Shown: positions 31,506 to 41,888, numbered from the stretch's first letter. The stretch: 49,483 nucleotides of DNA from Candidatus Syntropharchaeum sp. (GCA_026134025.1 JAOQII010000007.1:1-49483), one strand, 5' to 3'. A program made the numbers and translations. The notes: generated by a model from the letters alone, not told the origin.

Positions 31506-34500
31506 AGATTGGATGCATCATGTGGAGCGGGTACATCGCAACAATGGCAGAGGCTGCACGTGAGCTTGACTTTCTTGAGATGAACCTCAAATCTCTGAAG
31601 GATCTTGAGGATGCGAGAAAGCGGGGTGAGTTTCTCGATTACCTTGAGAATGAAGCTGATGTAATCCTTGTATTGCACTCAGGCTTCGACGGGACGCTCG
31701 ATGAGATTCTATCCCAGGTTAAGGATAAGTTTATCATATCTTTTGGCTATACTGCCTCTCATCTATCTCCAGAGGTGAGTCCCGAGCAGGCAGAGACGAT
31801 CTATCGCTATCTTCGGCTTGGAGGGGTTAACAATCTAAAGAATGCGCTTTTATTTATCGCAAAGGAGTTCTTCGGGATCGATATTGAGGTTGAACCTCCA
31901 GCAGAGACGCCATGGGATGGGATATATCACCCCAGGTCTCCTGTTCCTTTCTACTCGATCGAGGATTATATCGAATGGTATGGAGAGGAGCGGATAGGGA
32001 GAAATCCAACTGCTGGAATAATCTTCTACAAGACCCATCTTGTCATCGACGATCTTGAAGTTGAGGATGTGCTCATCAAGACTTTAGAGGGGCGTGGTCT
32101 CAATGTCATTCCGGTATTCTCATGGGGCTTTCCAAACCAGGAGCTTGGAATTAGAGAGAACCATGACGTCATTAACGATTACTTTATGAGAGATGGCAAA
32201 CCCATCATAGATCTCCTGATCGATCTCCAATCCTCATTCCTGATACACACTGGTGATCGAAGTATTCTGGAAGAGATGGACGTCCCGATCATAAAGGGTG
32301 TGATAGTATATCATAGAAGTGAGGATGAATGGCAGGATGATGAACATGGGCTTGGTGGTGAGCTTGTATGGTCGGTTGTCATGCCCGAGTTTGAGGGGAT
32401 AATAGAGCCACTCGTTACAGGTTCAAGGGTGAGAGAAGAGATAGGAGGAGGGACATTTGAACGCTTCTCTCCGATAGAAGAGCGAGTTTCTCATCTCGCA
32501 GATAGGGTTTTGAAGTGGGTCAATCTCAGGAAAAAACCAAAAATAGAGCGAAAGATCGTATTCATCCTTCATAACAATCCATGTTCAGGGCTTGAGGCAA
32601 ACGTTGGTGGAGGATCAAACCTCGATACACTCGAGAGCGTCGTAAGGATTCTGAAAAGGATGAAAGAAGAGGGCTACTCGATAGAAGACATACCAGCTGA
32701 TGGCAGAGAGCTTATAGATCGGATAATGGATAGAAAGGCAATATCAGACTTCAGGTGGACATCTATTGATGAGATCGTTGAGAAAGGTGGTGCGATTTGC
32801 CTTCTTGATGAAGAAGAGTACAGGTCATGGTTTGATGGACTCCCAGGTGATGTTAGGGAGAGGATGATCGAAAGCTGGGGCACACCTCCAGGGAATGCGA
32901 TGGTATATGATGGCAGGATCGTTATAACCGGGCTTGATCTTGGGAATGTGCTTGTTTGCACCCAGCCAAAGCGGGGATGTTATGGTGCAAGATGTGATGG
33001 AAGTGTCTGTAAGATCCTCCATGATCCAGATGTTCCACCAACACATCAGTATCTTGCGACATACAGGTTTTTTGAGAGGGTCTGGGGTGCGGACGGAATC
33101 GTTCACGTCGGGACGCACGGAAACATCGAGTTTCTGCCAGGAAAGTCTGTTGGGCTCTCAGGAAGCTGTTATCCGGATATCGCGATTGGAAGTCTACCCC
33201 ACCTCTACATCTACTCGGTTGATAACCCTTCGGAAGGTATCGTTGCAAAGCGAAGGTCGTATGCGACACTTGTAGATTATATGCTTCCTGTGATGACAGC
33301 AAGCGGAACGTACGGAAAGCTAAATGAGCTTGAGCAGCTTCTGGGAGAGTATGAGCTTGCAAAGGTGGGAGATCATGCAAGGGCGCATGCACTTGAGCAT
33401 CTGATACTTGAGGCGATCGATGAGGCGAATCTCGGTGATGAGATCGGATTTTCTGAGGAGATGGCATTTGAAGAGGTTGTAAAAATAACACATGATGCAA
33501 TCTCGAGGATAAAAGGATCGCTTATAAACAGGGGGCTTCACATATTCGGAGAAGTTCCCGAGGGGGAAATGAAGGTTGAGCTTATAACATCGATGATACG
33601 TTTCGATGAGGATGTGAAGAAGCTCTTTGGTGATGATCGGGATCGTCTCAGGGAGGCTGTATCAGGTATCCTTGAGGGCAAAGATGACGTGATCGCTCCC
33701 CAGGTTAAAGACGTCTCAGAAAGGATCGATCGCTGCAAAAACGAGATCGAGAATCTTCTTCATGGATTTGACGGAGGTTACATAGAACCAGGACCCTCCG
33801 GACTTCCAACCCGGGGCAGGTGGGATGTGCTTCCCACAGGAAGAAACTTCTACACACTCGATCCGAGAAGAATTCCCACGAGGGCTGCATGGAGGGTTGG
33901 GAGAAAGCTTGCAACAGGTTTAATAGAAAAGTATGAGCGTGAAACTGGCAGGATTCCTGAAAACTGCGGGATGATACTCTTCTCAACCGATATAACATGG
34001 GCAGATGGTGAGGAGCTTTCACAGATCTTTTACCTCATAGGCGTTGAGCCTGAATGGGATGAATCTGGAAGGGTCAACGGGTTCAGAATAATCCCGCTTG
34101 ATGAGCTTGGAAGACCGAGGATCGATGTTACTGTGAGAATCAGCGGGATAATGAGAGATTCATTCATGCAGATCATCGAACTTCTCGATGATGCGATAAG
34201 ACGGGTTTCAGAGCTTGATGAACCCCCTGAGCTGAATTTTATTAGAAAGCATGCGCTGGCGCAGGCAAACGCAGGACAGGAGTGGTCGCGTGCTGCAACA
34301 AGGATATTTGGATCAAAGCCAGGGACGTACGGTGCAGGGGTTAACCTTGCGGTCAATGCATCGGCATGGAAAGATGAAGAGGATCTTGCTGATGTATTTG
34401 TTTACTGGAGTGGCTATGCCTATGGAAAAGGAATCGATGGTAAGGAATCCCACGAGGAACTTTTGAATCAGCTTAAAACGGTTGATCTTTCCTTCAGATC

Positions 34501-35125
34501 CAACCCAACGGATGAGCATGATCTCTTCGGATGCTGCTGCTACTTCGGATATCATGGAGGATTGACCGTTGCTGCACGCTCCCTTTCAGGGAAAGAGGTT
34601 AAGGCTTACCATGGTGATACGAGAGATCCTTCGGATGTACGGGTGACGGATCTCAAAGATGAGATAAAGCGGGTTGTGAGGACAAAGCTTCTAAATCCAA
34701 AGTGGATCGAGGGGATGAAGGAGCATGGATACAGGGGGGCGTCTGAGATCTCTGGCAAGGTTACAAGGGTTTATGGCTGGCAGGCAACCACGCATGAGGT
34801 GGATGACTGGGTCTTCGATGATATAGCCCGGACATATATCCTTGATGATGATATGCGAGCGTTCTTTGAGGAGAACAACCCTTATGCACTTGAGGAGATG
34901 GGAAGAAGGCTACTGGAGGCTTATGAGCGGGATCTCTGGGACCCTGATCCTGAAGTCTTGGATGAACTCAAGAGATACTACCTGGAAATCGAGGGATGGA
35001 TCGAGGGGCGAATGGGGGGTGTCTCCGGGGTCCAGGGAGGATCGATCGATGTTTTTACGATGGAAGAGGTTGAGGAGTGGAAGGAGCGAATGGAGAAGGT
35101 AAAGAGGTACGAGAAGGAGGTGTAG
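31502..35125 (+). CDS. cobN: CobN-type chelatase large subunit
   Basis: 1207 residues, the usual length. CobN/BchH-family segments include [83 protein letters not shown] and, near the C-terminus, [19 protein letters not shown]. The large subunit binds the tetrapyrrole and inserts the metal, using ATP hydrolysis by the ChlID partner encoded upstream. In cobalamin synthesis it makes cobyrinate. In archaea, which usually use the anaerobic route with CbiK/CbiX, CobN-ChlID pairs are of uncertain role. Placement after nickel/cobalt-type transporters supports a metal-acquisition link. Confidence 0.93.
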   Translation: MKIGCIMWSGYIATMAEAARELDFLEMNLKSLKDLEDARKRGEFLDYLENEADVILVLHSGFDGTLDEILSQVKDKFIISFGYTASHLSPEVSPEQAETIYRYLRLGGVNNLKNALLFIAKEFFGIDIEVEPPAETPWDGIYHPRSPVPFYSIEDYIEWYGEERIGRNPTAGIIFYKTHLVIDDLEVEDVLIKTLEGRGLNVIPVFSWGFPNQELGIRENHDVINDYFMRDGKPIIDLLIDLQSSFLIHTGDRSILEEMDVPIIKGVIVYHRSEDEWQDDEHGLGGELVWSVVMPEFEGIIEPLVTGSRVREEIGGGTFERFSPIEERVSHLADRVLKWVNLRKKPKIERKIVFILHNNPCSGLEANVGGGSNLDTLESVVRILKRMKEEGYSIEDIPADGRELIDRIMDRKAISDFRWTSIDEIVEKGGAICLLDEEEYRSWFDGLPGDVRERMIESWGTPPGNAMVYDGRIVITGLDLGNVLVCTQPKRGCYGARCDGSVCKILHDPDVPPTHQYLATYRFFERVWGADGIVHVGTHGNIEFLPGKSVGLSGSCYPDIAIGSLPHLYIYSVDNPSEGIVAKRRSYATLVDYMLPVMTASGTYGKLNELEQLLGEYELAKVGDHARAHALEHLILEAIDEANLGDEIGFSEEMAFEEVVKITHDAISRIKGSLINRGLHIFGEVPEGEMKVELITSMIRFDEDVKKLFGDDRDRLREAVSGILEGKDDVIAPQVKDVSERIDRCKNEIENLLHGFDGGYIEPGPSGLPTRGRWDVLPTGRNFYTLDPRRIPTRAAWRVGRKLATGLIEKYERETGRIPENCGMILFSTDITWADGEELSQIFYLIGVEPEWDESGRVNGFRIIPLDELGRPRIDVTVRISGIMRDSFMQIIELLDDAIRRVSELDEPPELNFIRKHALAQANAGQEWSRAATRIFGSKPGTYGAGVNLAVNASAWKDEEDLADVFVYWSGYAYGKGIDGKESHEELLNQLKTVDLSFRSNPTDEHDLFGCCCYFGYHGGLTVAARSLSGKEVKAYHGDTRDPSDVRVTDLKDEIKRVVRTKLLNPKWIEGMKEHGYRGASEISGKVTRVYGWQATTHEVDDWVFDDIARTYILDDDMRAFFEENNPYALEEMGRRLLEAYERDLWDPDPEVLDELKRYYLEIEGWIEGRMGGVSGVQGGSIDVFTMEEVEEWKERMEKVKRYEKEV

Positions 35126-35127
35126 CG

Positions 35128-35247
35128 ATGGGCTGGCAAGAGTTTTTCCAAAAGCACGATCCCTGTATAAACATAGATCGATCAAGCATTCCTCGCCTTT
35201 CAGCTGCTCTTATGCTCAAATGTAGAGATATGATCCATTCAAGTCGG
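35128..35247 (+). pseudogene. Probable truncated cistron after cobN
   Basis: An ATG at 35128 is preceded by AAGGAGGTG at good spacing, a strong start signal. The frame MGWQEFFQKHDPCINID continues for 40 codons and then runs antisense into gyrA up to 35661. Most of the continuation is a shadow of gyrA. This looks like a downstream gene whose body was lost when gyrA became its neighbour. The family is not recognised. Confidence 0.35.
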
Positions 35248-37668
35248 TTACTCCACGATCTTCGCAACTCCAACGACGCGATCTCCGTTACCCTCAGCCA
35301 ATCGCATAACTCGCACACCCTGGGTGTTTCTGCCTATTACTCGTATATCAGTAACACGCTGGCGTATCACAAGACCGTTCTGCGTTGTTATCATGATCTC
35401 ATCATCATCCTTGACCGAGATCATCCCGGCTACCATCCCATTTCGCACGGTCGTTACAATATTTATAACGCCCTTACCACCCCTCTTGTGGATTGGATAA
35501 TTCTCAAAGTTCGTTCTTTTTCCGTAGCCGTTCTCTGTCAGCGTAAGAAGTGTCTCATCCTCTCGCAAAACCACCATGCTTATGACATTATCACCCTCTT
35601 CGAGCCTGATTCCTCTGACGCCACGTGCAGTTCTTCCCATCGGCCGCACATCAGATTCTGAGAACCGCACAGCTTTCCCGAATCGTGATCCAAGAATTAT
35701 ATCCTCTTCTCCAGCTGTGAATCTAACACCTACGACTTCGTCACCCTCTTTAAGTCCGATTGCGATCTTTCCAGCCTTTGTAACATTCTTGAACGCAGAT
35801 GCCACGGTCTTCTTGACCATTCCACTACGGGTTGCAAAGAATAGATAATGTTCGTCGTCAAAGTCTGCCGCACGAGAGATCGCAACAACTCGTTCATCCT
35901 GATCAAGGTTTAGAAGGTTTATGATCGGTTTTCCTCTCGTCTGACGAGTTCCTGTAGGGATTTCATAGACCTTCTGCTTGAAAACCCTTCCACGATTTGT
36001 GAAGTAAAGCAGAAAATCATGCATCGATGCTGAGATTATATCCTCGACCCAGTCCTCTTCCTTTGTTCCCATACCGATTACGCCCTTCCCACCCCTTGCC
36101 TGACTTCTGAAAACTTCTGTGGGCATCCGTTTTATGTATCCTGTGTGCGTGATCCCGATCACCATCGGCTCGTCAGAGATCAAATCCTCGAGATCTATCT
36201 CACCAGGTTCATGCATGATCTCAGTCCTTCTACGATCTCCATACTTCTCTTTTAGTTCGAGAAGTTCTTCCCTGATGATCCCGATTATCTTAGCTTCATC
36301 TGCAAGAATACCCTCAAGCTCATCGATTCGCGCTTTTAGCTCCTCATGCTCATCCTCAAGCTTCTGCCGCTCAAGGGCGGTCAGACGCTGGAGTCTCATA
36401 TTGAGGATCTCTTTTGCCTGGATCTCCGAAAGATTTAGAAACCCCTGAAGTGAATTTTTTGCGGCATCAACATTCTCAGCCGATTTTATGATTTTGATGA
36501 CCCGATCTATATCAGCGAGTGCGATAAGGAGACCTTCAACGATATGAAACCTGTTTTTTGCCTTTTTGAGGTCAAATTCGGTTCTTCTTCTGATAATCTC
36601 CTGCCTGTGAGTTATGTAATGCGTGATAAGTTTTTTAATCCCGAGAACCTCTGGCACACCATCAACGAGTGCGAGGTTTATGATTCCAAAGCTCGTCTCC
36701 ATCTCTGTATGTCTGTAAAGCTGATTGAGGACGATATCTGGGTTTACGCCACCTTTAAGCTCGATAACGATCCGCATACCTTTTTTGTCAGACTCATCCC
36801 TCAGATCGCTGATGCCCTGGATTGTTTTATCCCTTACAAAACCTGCGATCTTCTCGATCAACCTCGACTTGTTGACCTGATATGGTATCTCAGAGACGAT
36901 GATCCTGGATCGTTTTCCCACCTCTTCAACCTCTGCCCGCGCACGGATCTTGATACTACCTCTACCCGTCTCATACGCAGTCCGCACACCCGCGGTTCCC
37001 ATGATGATTCCACCAGTAGGAAAGTCTGGCGCACGAATCTTTGTCGCAATCTCAGGTGTTGAGACATCAGGGTTATCAAGAACCATCAAAATCCCGTCAA
37101 CGACCTCTGACAGGTTATGAGGTGGCATATTGGTTGCCATTCCAACAGCGATTCCAGAAGATCCGTTTATCAGTAAATTTGGAAGTTTTGCAGGGAGTAT
37201 GGTTGGTTCTTTAAGTGTTTCATCAAAATTCGGGATAAAATCGACCGTCTCCTTCTTTATGTCCTCCAGCATAGAATCAGCGATCTTTGCAAGCCTCGCC
37301 TCGGTGTAACGCATCGCAGCAGCAGCATCGCCATCCACTGATCCAAAGTTTCCCTGTCCATCAATCAGCGGATAACGGAGTGAGAAGCTTTGCACCATCC
37401 GAACCAGGGCGTCGTAGATCGACATATCGCCGTGCGGGTGATACTTCCCAAGCACATCACCCACAATCCTTGCGGTCTTTCTGTACGCCTTATCTGCACT
37501 CAGACCCATATCAAACATTGCATAAAGGATCCTGCGATGCACGGGCTTTAAACCATCCCTTACGTCTGGTAACGCCCTCCCCACGATCACGCTCATCGCA
37601 TAATCGATATAGGAACTCTTCATCTCCTCTTCTATGCTGACAGGTATAACCCGCTCAGAGATTGCCAT
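35248..37668 (-). CDS. gyrA: DNA gyrase subunit A
   Basis: 806 residues. The breakage-reunion domain starts [31 protein letters not shown], and the catalytic tyrosine is Tyr 121 in [11 protein letters not shown]. The C-terminal beta-pinwheel includes the GyrA-box region [12 protein letters not shown]. Together with GyrB it introduces negative supercoils. Gyrase genes in archaea are of bacterial origin and usually occur as gyrB-gyrA; here gyrB is not adjacent, and divergent mcm occupies the upstream side. Its 3' end meets cobN tail-to-tail. Candidate TATA TTTTAAGTA lies on the minus strand near 37693-37702. Confidence 0.96.
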   Translation of the reverse strand: MAISERVIPVSIEEEMKSSYIDYAMSVIVGRALPDVRDGLKPVHRRILYAMFDMGLSADKAYRKTARIVGDVLGKYHPHGDMSIYDALVRMVQSFSLRYPLIDGQGNFGSVDGDAAAAMRYTEARLAKIADSMLEDIKKETVDFIPNFDETLKEPTILPAKLPNLLINGSSGIAVGMATNMPPHNLSEVVDGILMVLDNPDVSTPEIATKIRAPDFPTGGIIMGTAGVRTAYETGRGSIKIRARAEVEEVGKRSRIIVSEIPYQVNKSRLIEKIAGFVRDKTIQGISDLRDESDKKGMRIVIELKGGVNPDIVLNQLYRHTEMETSFGIINLALVDGVPEVLGIKKLITHYITHRQEIIRRRTEFDLKKAKNRFHIVEGLLIALADIDRVIKIIKSAENVDAAKNSLQGFLNLSEIQAKEILNMRLQRLTALERQKLEDEHEELKARIDELEGILADEAKIIGIIREELLELKEKYGDRRRTEIMHEPGEIDLEDLISDEPMVIGITHTGYIKRMPTEVFRSQARGGKGVIGMGTKEEDWVEDIISASMHDFLLYFTNRGRVFKQKVYEIPTGTRQTRGKPIINLLNLDQDERVVAISRAADFDDEHYLFFATRSGMVKKTVASAFKNVTKAGKIAIGLKEGDEVVGVRFTAGEEDIILGSRFGKAVRFSESDVRPMGRTARGVRGIRLEEGDNVISMVVLREDETLLTLTENGYGKRTNFENYPIHKRGGKGVINIVTTVRNGMVAGMISVKDDDEIMITTQNGLVIRQRVTDIRVIGRNTQGVRVMRLAEGNGDRVVGVAKIVE

Positions 37669-37692
37669 ATCAAAAAAACTACCCCTTGAACC

Positions 37693-37702
37693 TACTTAAA
37701 AC
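37693..37702 (-). promoter_or_regulatory. Candidate TATA box for gyrA
   Basis: On the minus strand GTTTTAAGTA lies about 25-30 bases before the gyrA ATG at 37668. Confidence 0.45.
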
Positions 37703-37716
37703 TTGTGAAGTAAAAC

Positions 37717-37725
37717 CCTAAATAG
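37717..37725 (+). promoter_or_regulatory. Candidate TATA box for mcm
   Basis: CCTAAATAG about 27 bases before the mcm ATG at 37748 would give a leaderless transcript. Confidence 0.45.
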
Positions 37726-37747
37726 AATAATATCTGATGGTTGTACG

Positions 37748-39829
37748 ATGGATGACACGGGCGTTGAACGGTGGATGGAGTTTTTAAGAAGATATTACAG
37801 CGATGAGGTGCGGGAGCTCTCAGTGTATTATCCCGATAAGAAAAGTCTATATGTCGATTTTCAGGATATCGAGCGGTTTGATCCTGGACTTGCATCTGAG
37901 CTTATCGAGAATCCGACAGAACTTCTTCGTCTGGCAAATGAAGCCCTAAAGAAGAGCGATCTCTCAACGGGTGGGGAGATGCCTGATGCACACTTCAGGG
38001 TGGTAAAACTTCCCAGAAAACTCCCGATAAGGGATATCAGGGGGCACCATATCAATAAGCTCATCGCGGTAGATGGACTTGTGAGAAAGGTCGCAGATGT
38101 GAGACCCAAGGTGAGGGTTGCCCATTTTGAGTGCGTGAAATGCCACACGATAAACAAAGTTGTGCAGCAGGGGCTCACATTCAGAGAACCGAGAACCTGC
38201 GGCGAAGGCTCGGACGAGGAAGGTTGCAAGAGTAGTGGTAAGATATTCAGATTCTTGAAGGATGCCTCAGCGTATATCGATGCACAGAAGATCAGGATAC
38301 AGGAGTATCCAGAGAATTTGAGGGGTGGTGAGCAGCCACAGACGCTTGATATTGAAGTCGAGGATGATATAGCAGGAAATACAATGCCAGGTGATCGTAT
38401 AGTCATGAACGGCATCCTGAGGTCATACCAGCGGCGAAGCAAGACCGGAGTCCGAACGCCAATCTTTGATATATATCTCGATGGGCTTTCGATTGAGATG
38501 GAGGAGCAGGAGTTTGAGGAACTCAAGATCACAAAGGAGGATGAGGAGAAGATAAAAGAGTTGAAAGACGACCCAAAGGTTTACGAGAAGATTGTACGCT
38601 CGATCGCACCCTCGATATTTGGGTATGAAAATATAAAGGAAGCGATGGCACTCCAGTTATTCTCTGGGGTCGCAAAAGACCTTCCTGATGGGGGGAGGAT
38701 CAGGGGGGATATCCATACACTTGTTGTGGGTGATCCAGGAATCGCAAAGTCACAACTCTTGAGGTATGCTTCTAAGATTGCCCCACGCGGGATTTATACA
38801 TCAGGAAAGAGTACAACGAGCGCAGGTTTGACCGCAACAGCTGTGAGGGATGAGTTCGGGGATGGAAAATGGACGCTTGAGGCGGGAGCACTTGTTCTGG
38901 CTGATAAAGGTCTTGCAGCAGTTGATGAGATTGATAAGATGGAGAAGAAGGATCAATCAGCCCTGCACGAGGCCATGGAGCAGCAGACAGTTTCTGTGGC
39001 AAAGGCGGGAATTCTGGCAACACTGAAATCAAGGTGTGCCCTTCTGGGTGCGGCAAACCCGAAGTATGGGAGGTTTGACCGTTATGAGCCGATCTCAGTC
39101 CAGATTGAGATGTCCCCAACGCTTCTGTCAAGGTTCGATCTCATATTCACACTCACAGATGACCCTGATGAAGTTCTCGATACACAGATCGCAGAGCATA
39201 TCCTGGAATCGCACTATGCAGGTGAACTCAGGGCGAAAAATGAGGGTGATGGAGAAGGGGGTGACTTTTTCAAAGCAAATGTACCTGAGATCCCGCCCGA
39301 CCTCCTGAGAAAATATATCGCATACTCACGGAGAAATATCTTTCCTGTGATGAGTGAGGAGGCACGGGATGAGTTCAAGCGGTTCTATGTCGATCTTCGG
39401 TCTCAGGGGATCGGTTCTGATGCACCTGTTCCTGTTACAGCAAGACAGCTCGAGGCACTTGTGAGACTGGGTGAGGCGAGTGCAAGAATGAGGCTTGATG
39501 ATACAGTGATGCTTGATGATGCGAGACGTATCATCAAGATCGTCAAGGACAGTCTCTCGCAGGTGGGAGTTGATCCAGAGACTGGCAGACTGGATGCAGA
39601 CTGGATCGCTGTTGGAACAACGAAAACACGCCGAGATCGTGCGAAGATCATACGGGATATCGTCAGAGGCTTGATAAAAGAGCATGGTGGTCACGCCCCT
39701 ATTGATGAGGTTCTTGATCTGGCAGAATCAGATGGGATTGAGCGGCAGAAGGCAGAGGAGATCGTTGAAGGGCTCCTGCGTGATGGGACATTCTTCAGTC
39801 CAAAGCATGGGATGATCGGGCTGCCGTGA
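37748..39829 (+). CDS. mcm: Replicative helicase MCM
   Basis: 693-residue archaeal minichromosome maintenance helicase that unwinds DNA at the replication fork. The N-terminal domain contains a zinc site with Cys 129, 132, 151 and 160. The AAA+ domain has Walker A GDPGIAKS (about 328-335), Walker B LAAVDEIDKM and the arginine finger in LLSRFDLIFTL. A winged-helix C-terminus follows. No intein interrupts it. It is divergent from gyrA, with only 79 bases between the two starts, so two DNA-topology/replication genes may share a control region. Confidence 0.97.
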   Translation: MDDTGVERWMEFLRRYYSDEVRELSVYYPDKKSLYVDFQDIERFDPGLASELIENPTELLRLANEALKKSDLSTGGEMPDAHFRVVKLPRKLPIRDIRGHHINKLIAVDGLVRKVADVRPKVRVAHFECVKCHTINKVVQQGLTFREPRTCGEGSDEEGCKSSGKIFRFLKDASAYIDAQKIRIQEYPENLRGGEQPQTLDIEVEDDIAGNTMPGDRIVMNGILRSYQRRSKTGVRTPIFDIYLDGLSIEMEEQEFEELKITKEDEEKIKELKDDPKVYEKIVRSIAPSIFGYENIKEAMALQLFSGVAKDLPDGGRIRGDIHTLVVGDPGIAKSQLLRYASKIAPRGIYTSGKSTTSAGLTATAVRDEFGDGKWTLEAGALVLADKGLAAVDEIDKMEKKDQSALHEAMEQQTVSVAKAGILATLKSRCALLGAANPKYGRFDRYEPISVQIEMSPTLLSRFDLIFTLTDDPDEVLDTQIAEHILESHYAGELRAKNEGDGEGGDFFKANVPEIPPDLLRKYIAYSRRNIFPVMSEEARDEFKRFYVDLRSQGIGSDAPVPVTARQLEALVRLGEASARMRLDDTVMLDDARRIIKIVKDSLSQVGVDPETGRLDADWIAVGTTKTRRDRAKIIRDIVRGLIKEHGGHAPIDEVLDLAESDGIERQKAEEIVEGLLRDGTFFSPKHGMIGLP

Positions 39830-39904
39830 GATTAAACTTATGAGAGGGTGATAGAGGTGAATATTAATTCTTTGCCAATATATAAGTTAAGCTTTCTAAA
39901 AGGT

Positions 39905-40363
39905 CTACCGCGTTATCAGCATCTCTGCAGCCTCTGGATTGTATGACCAATCCTCTGGTAATACATGCTCTCTTCGATAGTACTTAACAAGCCGTCGTAT
40001 CTTTGATTCGGTCAATCCAAGCGCCCTTTTGTTGTGAAGATCTTTTTTATTACTATCCATATGTTTCCTGAGACGAAGTGCCTTTATAATGAGATTCTCA
40101 AGATCTTCAGGTACTTTTATAGCCGTTCCCTGCTCTTCAAGGATTTTTGAGATTTTCTTACCGGTCACAAGCCGCGTCGAGGTAATGCCGTGCGTATCCC
40201 TCAATATCATCCCTATCATGCTCGTCGAGTATCCCTGGGCATAGAGCTGTGCTACCGTCTCCTCAACATCCTGGGAGGTTAGATTGAGCCACTCTGGGAT
40301 CTCTTTACGGTATGGTTTTGTTGAACCTGACTTTCCCTTCCGTCTGGCATACATCCTTGCCAT
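39905..40363 (-). CDS. rps15: 30S ribosomal protein S15 (archaeal S15/S13e type)
   Basis: 152 residues starting MARMYARRKGKSGSTKPYR, the invariant archaeal/eukaryotic S13e opening. It contains LTSQDVEETVAQLYAQGYSTSMIGMILRDTHGI and the bacterial-S15-like core KRALGLTESKIRRLVKYYRREHVLPEDW. The N-terminal extension distinguishes it from bacterial S15. It converges on mcm from the right with 75 bases between the stops. Confidence 0.97.
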   Translation of the reverse strand: MARMYARRKGKSGSTKPYRKEIPEWLNLTSQDVEETVAQLYAQGYSTSMIGMILRDTHGITSTRLVTGKKISKILEEQGTAIKVPEDLENLIIKALRLRKHMDSNKKDLHNKRALGLTESKIRRLVKYYRREHVLPEDWSYNPEAAEMLITR

Positions 40364-40395
40364 TACGCTTCACCGATCATCCTTAATATCAGGGT

Positions 40396-40404
40396 GTATT
40401 TAAG
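40396..40404 (-). promoter_or_regulatory. Candidate TATA box for rps15
   Basis: Minus-strand CTTAAATAC about 35 bases before the rps15 ATG. Confidence 0.45.
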
Positions 40405-40422
40405 AGTTAAGTCTCCTGCTCT

Positions 40423-40669
40423 TCATCTGTACATGTAGCATCCCAACTTATATCTACACGTTCTCTCCAATAGATTTCTCAGCCCTCCTCTCAACCTCTC
40501 AGCAAACCGTTCTCTCTTTCCATTCGTTTGAAGGTGTTTTATCCTTGCCGCAAGTTCCACTTTCGCCTGTTTCTCTGAATTCTTTGATTATCTGATGGGT
40601 TCGTTTGACCATTCTCAGTATCTCCCTCTTCGTTAGCTTTCTCACATGGCGATCCTGTTGGATTGTAAA
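40423..40669 (-). pseudogene. Frameshifted coding remnant, unknown family
   Basis: This covers most of the 400-base gap between rps15 and the MtaA-like gene. On the minus strand one frame reads FTIQQDRHVRKLTKREILRM and on to REFTGE-like sequence near 40560. A second frame continues with KQAKVELAARIKHLQTNG, then RERFAERLRGGLRNLLERT, to TGA 40423-40425. Joining the two gives an uninterrupted helical, basic protein of about 80 residues with no clear start codon. I read it as a decayed gene with one frameshift; the family is unknown. Confidence 0.35.
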
Positions 40670-40714
40670 GTTATTTTGGGATACTACAACTACAATGAAT
40701 AAAAAAACCCAAAT

Positions 40715-40724
40715 CCTTATAAGT
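40715..40724 (+). promoter_or_regulatory. Candidate TATA box for the MtaA-like gene
   Basis: CCTTATAAGT preceded by AAACCCAAAT; a transcript start near 40745 would leave a short leader before ATG 40766. Confidence 0.5.
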
Positions 40725-40765
40725 AAGCGTGGAGATTACATTTTAAGACCTGATTTAGCGATTAG

Positions 40766-41854
40766 ATGAAGGTGTATACGATGAATTCATACGAGAGGAT
40801 GAAGTTAATTTTGGAGGGTAAGAAGGGGGAAGTTGATAGGATTCCCTGTGCCTGTCCAGGAGTTGGGACATATACAGAAGAGTTGATGACAGAGTTCGAT
40901 GCGATGTGGCCTGAATCCCATCGTGAGCCTGAGAAGATGGCAACGCTCGGTGCAGCGGCGCATGAAAAATACGGACTTGAGAGCGTGGTTGTACCCTTTG
41001 ATGCAGTCGTTGAGGCAGAGATACTTGGGATGGCTATAGACTTCAGGGACAAGCAACTCAAGAAGGGTAAGATTCTCTGGCCAGGCGTATTGAGACCTGG
41101 TTTCACAAAGGATGGGATTGAGATCAAAGAGCCATCGGATATCGTGATCCCAGAGGATATCGCGAATGCGGGAAGGGTTCCTGTGATCACAAAAGCCATT
41201 GAAATTCTTCATGAGAAGTACTACGGCGAAGTTCCGATCTGTGCCTATACAATGGGCCCCTTCACCACACTGATCGGGTACGTCCTTGATACGATCCAGT
41301 TCATGATGATGGTGAGAACCGATCCTGAAAAGGTGAAGGAGTTCTACCGGGCTGTGATGGAGGTACCGATCGAACTTGCAAATATCTTCAAGGAGGCGGG
41401 TGCAGATCTGGTTGCATTCAGGGAGGATGGTGCATGTTGTGATAACGTCTCGCCAAAGGACTTTGTTGACCTCTTCAAAGCACCGATCACTGAGGTCTTC
41501 GAGAAATCATCTGCAGAGGTTCTTACGATGTCAGGAACAGCCGGTCCGATCATGAAGGACTGTGCAGAGGTTAAGGCGAAGATGATCGTGATCGATGAGA
41601 AGACCGACGCAGTCAAGGCGAGAGAGGATATTGATGCTACTGGAACAGGTGTTGCGCTTGCCGGAAATCTCCCGACAATGACGCTCCTTAAGAAGAAGAA
41701 GAATGAGGACAAGATCGATGCGTGGGTGAAGAAGATAATTGAAGAGGCGCATATCGATGTGGTATCTCCTGGATGTGACTTCTTCGTGAAGACGCCTGGT
41801 GCAAATATCGAGGCGATGGTCAAGGCTACAGAGAAGTACGGCCAGATAAATTAA
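40766..41854 (+). CDS. MtaA/MtbA-like (uroporphyrinogen decarboxylase superfamily) protein lacking the usual zinc ligands
   Basis: 362 residues with the overall pattern of methylcobalamin:coenzyme M methyltransferases (MNSYERMKLILEGK, CAYTMGPFTTLIGYVLDTI, SPKDFVDLFKAPITEVFEK, ALAGNLPT). These enzymes bind zinc through His-x-Cys and a distal Cys. Here the expected HICG position reads TMSG (Thr 254, Ser 256), although Cys 337 (VSPGCDFF) remains and a Cys-Cys pair occurs at 224-225. It may therefore be a divergent or re-liganded methyltransferase rather than a classical MtaA. It is a single gene with its own promoter and a strong terminator. ATG 40781 is an alternative start. Confidence 0.85.
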   Translation: MKVYTMNSYERMKLILEGKKGEVDRIPCACPGVGTYTEELMTEFDAMWPESHREPEKMATLGAAAHEKYGLESVVVPFDAVVEAEILGMAIDFRDKQLKKGKILWPGVLRPGFTKDGIEIKEPSDIVIPEDIANAGRVPVITKAIEILHEKYYGEVPICAYTMGPFTTLIGYVLDTIQFMMMVRTDPEKVKEFYRAVMEVPIELANIFKEAGADLVAFREDGACCDNVSPKDFVDLFKAPITEVFEKSSAEVLTMSGTAGPIMKDCAEVKAKMIVIDEKTDAVKAREDIDATGTGVALAGNLPTMTLLKKKKNEDKIDAWVKKIIEEAHIDVVSPGCDFFVKTPGANIEAMVKATEKYGQIN

Positions 41855-41888
41855 GGTCCTGAAAAGGGACCTGCTTATTTTTTTTGAA
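41854..41888 (+). terminator. Intrinsic-type terminator after the MtaA-like gene
   Basis: AGGTCC (41854-41859) pairs with GGACCT (41867-41872) around a seven-base loop, followed by GCTTA and a run of eight or more T. Confidence 0.75.

Noticed and set aside
9130-35125. A classical cellulosome
   Set aside because: Cohesins and dockerins are present, but there is no glycoside hydrolase, carbohydrate-binding module or other polysaccharide enzyme in the window; the dockerin carriers are ABC binding proteins.
31502-35125. CobN-ChlID as part of a complete local cobalamin pathway
   Set aside because: No cbi/cob synthesis genes adjoin it; only the short fragment at the left edge vaguely resembles CobS, far away.
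35077-35661. A full 194-residue plus-strand protein overlapping cobN and gyrA
   Set aside because: Beyond position 35247 it is antisense to the well-conserved gyrA C-terminus; only the first 40 codons from 35128 could be original sequence.
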